Of a stretch of DNA of 64,000 nucleotides, positions 62,228 through 64,000 are shown piece by piece. Source of the stretch: M0108 sp937862735 (GTDB lineage Bacteria; Pseudomonadota; Gammaproteobacteria; Chromatiales; Chromatiaceae); contig CALMDH010000105.1 in assembly GCA_937862735.1 (NCBI GenBank), forward strand, positions 1 to 64,000. Reading direction: 5' to 3'. The notes beneath the pieces were generated by a model. The model was given only the letters and a program-made list of their open reading frames with translations, ran no database searches and was not told where the DNA came from. The position numbers and the translations under genes were made by a program. The stretch's first letter is position 1. Each line of letters starts with the position of its first letter.

Positions 62228-62240
62228 CGCCGGACCCGGG

Positions 62241-62260
62241 GTCCCCGTCGTTGCGGGGAC
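62241..62260 (+). terminator. Hairpin after cmk
   Basis: GTCCCCG-TCGTTG-CGGGGAC, a 7-bp stem starting 13 bases after the cmk stop, with no T-run. It may attenuate read-through into the kinase gene. Confidence 0.35.
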
Positions 62261-62286
62261 ACCTGGGCCCCGACCGGAAGCACAGC

Positions 62287-64000
62287 ATGCACGGCCTCAC
62301 CTTGCAGTTGACGATGGAGGTGATCAACACGGCCTGCGTGATGGTCGTCGCCGCCTTTTTCATCATCCGCGCCGACGAGCAACTGCTGGAGGCGGGGCGA
62401 CAAACCAGCGCCAGGACCCTCCTCAAGCTGAGCCTCATCTTTGGCGCCTTTTCGCTCTACGCGGCCTTCAACGCCATTCATGCCTTTGACGCCGTCATCA
62501 GCCTGCGCCACACCGGGGCCATCGTCGGCGGTTTCATCGCCGGTCCCTGGGTCGGTCTGGGGGCCGGCCTGCTCGGGGCGATCGATCGCTACCTGCAAGG
62601 AGGACCCTCCGCCTACTCCGCCGTCCTGGCGGTGATCCTCGCCGGGACCCTGGCGGGTCTCTACCTGAGGTATGTCAACCGCAACCGCCTCCCCGGGGTC
62701 GCGGAAGCGGCCTTCTTCACCGCCCTGTACGAGTTGGTCGCCGGCTATCTCACCCTGCTGTTCGTGCCTGATTTCACCCGGGCCTGGCAGATTGAAAGCG
62801 GGATCCGGGTCCCCCTGGTGCTGGGCAACGCCATCGCCGTGGGACTCTTCATCGGCTGCGTGAAAATCCTCGCCCATGAGCGTGACCTGCGGCAGGCCCG
62901 GGAGCGGGCCGAGGCCGCCAACCGGGCCAAGAGCGACTTCCTGGCGCGTATCAGTCACGAAATCCGCAATCCTCTCAACCTGGTGCTGGGGCAGGCCCAA
63001 CTGCTGGCCCGGGAGCCCCTCGCCGCACGCCAGCGGGCCATGGTCCGACGGATCCACGACGCTGGCGACTCCCTGCTGTTCATCCTCAACGACCTCCTGG
63101 ACCTGGCCAAGATCGAGGCCGGCCATCTCATCCTCCAGCCCCGACCCTGCGACCTGGCCGGGCTAATGGCCCGCCTGGCGGAACTCATGGTGCCCCTGGC
63201 CCAGGCCAAGGGGCTCACCTTGCGCGTCATCGGTCCCCCTCCCGGCGAACGCCCCCTGAGTCTGGATGAGTACCGGCTCAAGCAGGTCCTGACCAACCTG
63301 ATCCACAACGCCATCAAGTTCACCGACCAGGGGGAGGTGGTGGTGCGGGTCCAAACCCAGCGGCTGAACGAGACCCAGGTCCGCCTGAGCGGCGAGGTGT
63401 GGGATACGGGTAGCGGCATCGCCCCGGAGGATCTGCCCCTGATCTTCACGCCCTTCTTCACCCAGGATGATCCGGGCGTCAGTTCGGGGATCAGTACCGG
63501 CATCAGTTCGGGCGTCAGCATGCGTATCAATGACCCCCGGGGAGGCACCGGGCTGGGTCTGGCCATCTGTAAGTGGCTGGTGGAACTCATGGGGGGTGAG
63601 ATCGGGGTTCGCAACCAGCCGGGGCGAGGGGCCACCTTCTGGTTTGAATTGACCTGCGAGATCGCCTCTACGGCTGAAAATGCCACCGCGGCCGACAATC
63701 CCGGGGCTATGGGGGCAGCAGAGGGTGCCGGACGGGCCGGGGATGGGGCCATCGCTGATGATGACCCCAGCCCCCTGGCCGCGTGCCACCCTGGCGCCGG
63801 AAACTGCCTTTTGGGTGCCCACATCCTGGTCGTGGACGACAGCAAGGAGAATCTGGAGGTGGTCGACCAGGCCTTGAGGCTGGAGGGTGCCCAGGTCACC
63901 CTGGCCCACAATGGACGGGAGGCCCTGAACCGCCTGCTGGCCGCGCCCACGTCCTTCACCGCCGTGCTCATGGACCTGCGGATGCCGGTGATGGACGGGC
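62287..64000 (+). CDS. Hybrid sensor histidine kinase with 5TMR-LYT-type sensor (3' end outside window)
   Basis: At least 571 residues, running off the window end. The membrane N-terminus (about 5-195, six hydrophobic segments including FIAGPWVGLGAGLLGAIDRY) resembles the 5TM-LYT sensor of LytS-like kinases. A HisKA domain follows with phosphoacceptor in ARISHEIRNPLNLVLGQ (about 225), then the HATPase (TNLIHNAIKFT; DTGSGIAPEDL; GTGLGLAICKWL). A receiver domain begins at about 512 (ILVVDDSKENLEV; phosphoacceptor Asp about 563 in LMDLRMPVMDG). ATG 62287 has GGAAG 6 bases upstream. A 16-residue G/V/I/S repeat sits in the ATP-lid between the F and G boxes. Signal and output partner are unknown. 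Confidence 0.9.
   Translation, partial: MHGLTLQLTMEVINTACVMVVAAFFIIRADEQLLEAGRQTSARTLLKLSLIFGAFSLYAAFNAIHAFDAVISLRHTGAIVGGFIAGPWVGLGAGLLGAIDRYLQGGPSAYSAVLAVILAGTLAGLYLRYVNRNRLPGVAEAAFFTALYELVAGYLTLLFVPDFTRAWQIESGIRVPLVLGNAIAVGLFIGCVKILAHERDLRQARERAEAANRAKSDFLARISHEIRNPLNLVLGQAQLLAREPLAARQRAMVRRIHDAGDSLLFILNDLLDLAKIEAGHLILQPRPCDLAGLMARLAELMVPLAQAKGLTLRVIGPPPGERPLSLDEYRLKQVLTNLIHNAIKFTDQGEVVVRVQTQRLNETQVRLSGEVWDTGSGIAPEDLPLIFTPFFTQDDPGVSSGISTGISSGVSMRINDPRGGTGLGLAICKWLVELMGGEIGVRNQPGRGATFWFELTCEIASTAENATAADNPGAMGAAEGAGRAGDGAIADDDPSPLAACHPGAGNCLLGAHILVVDDSKENLEVVDQALRLEGAQVTLAHNGREALNRLLAAPTSFTAVLMDLRMPVMDG
63475..63522 (+). repeat. Four 12-bp units in the kinase ATP-lid
   Basis: Units GGCGTCAGTTCG, GGGATCAGTACC, GGCATCAGTTCG and GGCGTCAGCATG run in frame and encode GVSSGISTGISSGVSM between FTPFFTQDDP and the GTGLGL box. 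Confidence 0.75.

Overview
The window is GC-rich, densely packed chromosomal DNA. Its housekeeping genes (lysS, birA, the dapC/dapD/dapE lysine-DAP genes, aroA-cmk, sppA, srkA) are gammaproteobacterial in type. Together with hypF, a PD-(D/E)XK/AAA-like ATPase, hemerythrin-linked c-di-GMP signalling and the overall style, they suggest a purple sulfur bacterium or close relative (Chromatiales). That placement is inference; there is no 16S gene or photosynthesis gene here to prove it. I see no tRNA, rRNA, CRISPR array, insertion sequence or prophage.

Layout. 0.2-2.7 kb: a YibH/YiaV-type HlyD membrane-fusion pair and a MaoC hydratase, each behind a near-identical hairpin leader. 2.7-6.1 kb (minus): a stand-alone SEDS glycosyltransferase and class B PBP pair. 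6.4-14.6 kb: a DUF2569-like membrane protein, hypF with large insertions, and a 1615-residue membrane/beta-sandwich protein of unknown role. 14.8-20.7 kb: AAA-like ATPase/PD-(D/E)XK, lysS, a DUF4139 protein and a lytic transglycosylase. 20.8-27.3 kb: a solute-binding-domain/MscS fusion channel, an M61 peptidase and birA. 27.3-32.3 kb (minus): dapC, dapD, arsC-like, dapE, srkA. 32.4-38.3 kb: VOC protein, RDD protein, a FixL/FixJ-like two-component system and a UMF1 transporter. 38.3-43.3 kb (minus): an RsbW-like ATPase/GNAT fusion, a DEAD-box helicase and a GT2-GtrA flippase-type protein. 43.4-50.2 kb: two GT39-like glycosyltransferases, a PAP2 phosphatase, a small-protein/HNH nuclease pair and sppA. 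50.4-59.8 kb: two PAS-GGDEF-EAL proteins, one ending in a CZB zinc domain and the other in a hemerythrin, flanking an esterase and a dihydrolipoamide-dehydrogenase-like flavoprotein. 60.2-64 kb: aroA, cmk and a hybrid histidine kinase cut by the window end.

Main theme of the hunt. Otherwise conventional genes are repeatedly interrupted, in frame, by repetitive DNA. One kind is a roughly 45-110 bp palindromic REP-like element with eight recognisable copies. Three lie inside genes, and two of those (DEAD-box helicase and PAP2 phosphatase) are translated in the same frame to the same peptide (core QTPSPQPSPA). The other kind is degenerate short-period repeats (6, 12 and 42 bp) expanded in loops or tails of the SEDS protein, HypF, lytic transglycosylase, PAP2 phosphatase, a GT39 enzyme and a histidine kinase. 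Other items worth a look are a compact predicted three-way-junction RNA-like element at 38.4 kb with two GGGA tetraloops in CsrA-like contexts, the duplicated hairpin leader, the small-protein/HNH module and the SBP-MscS fusion.
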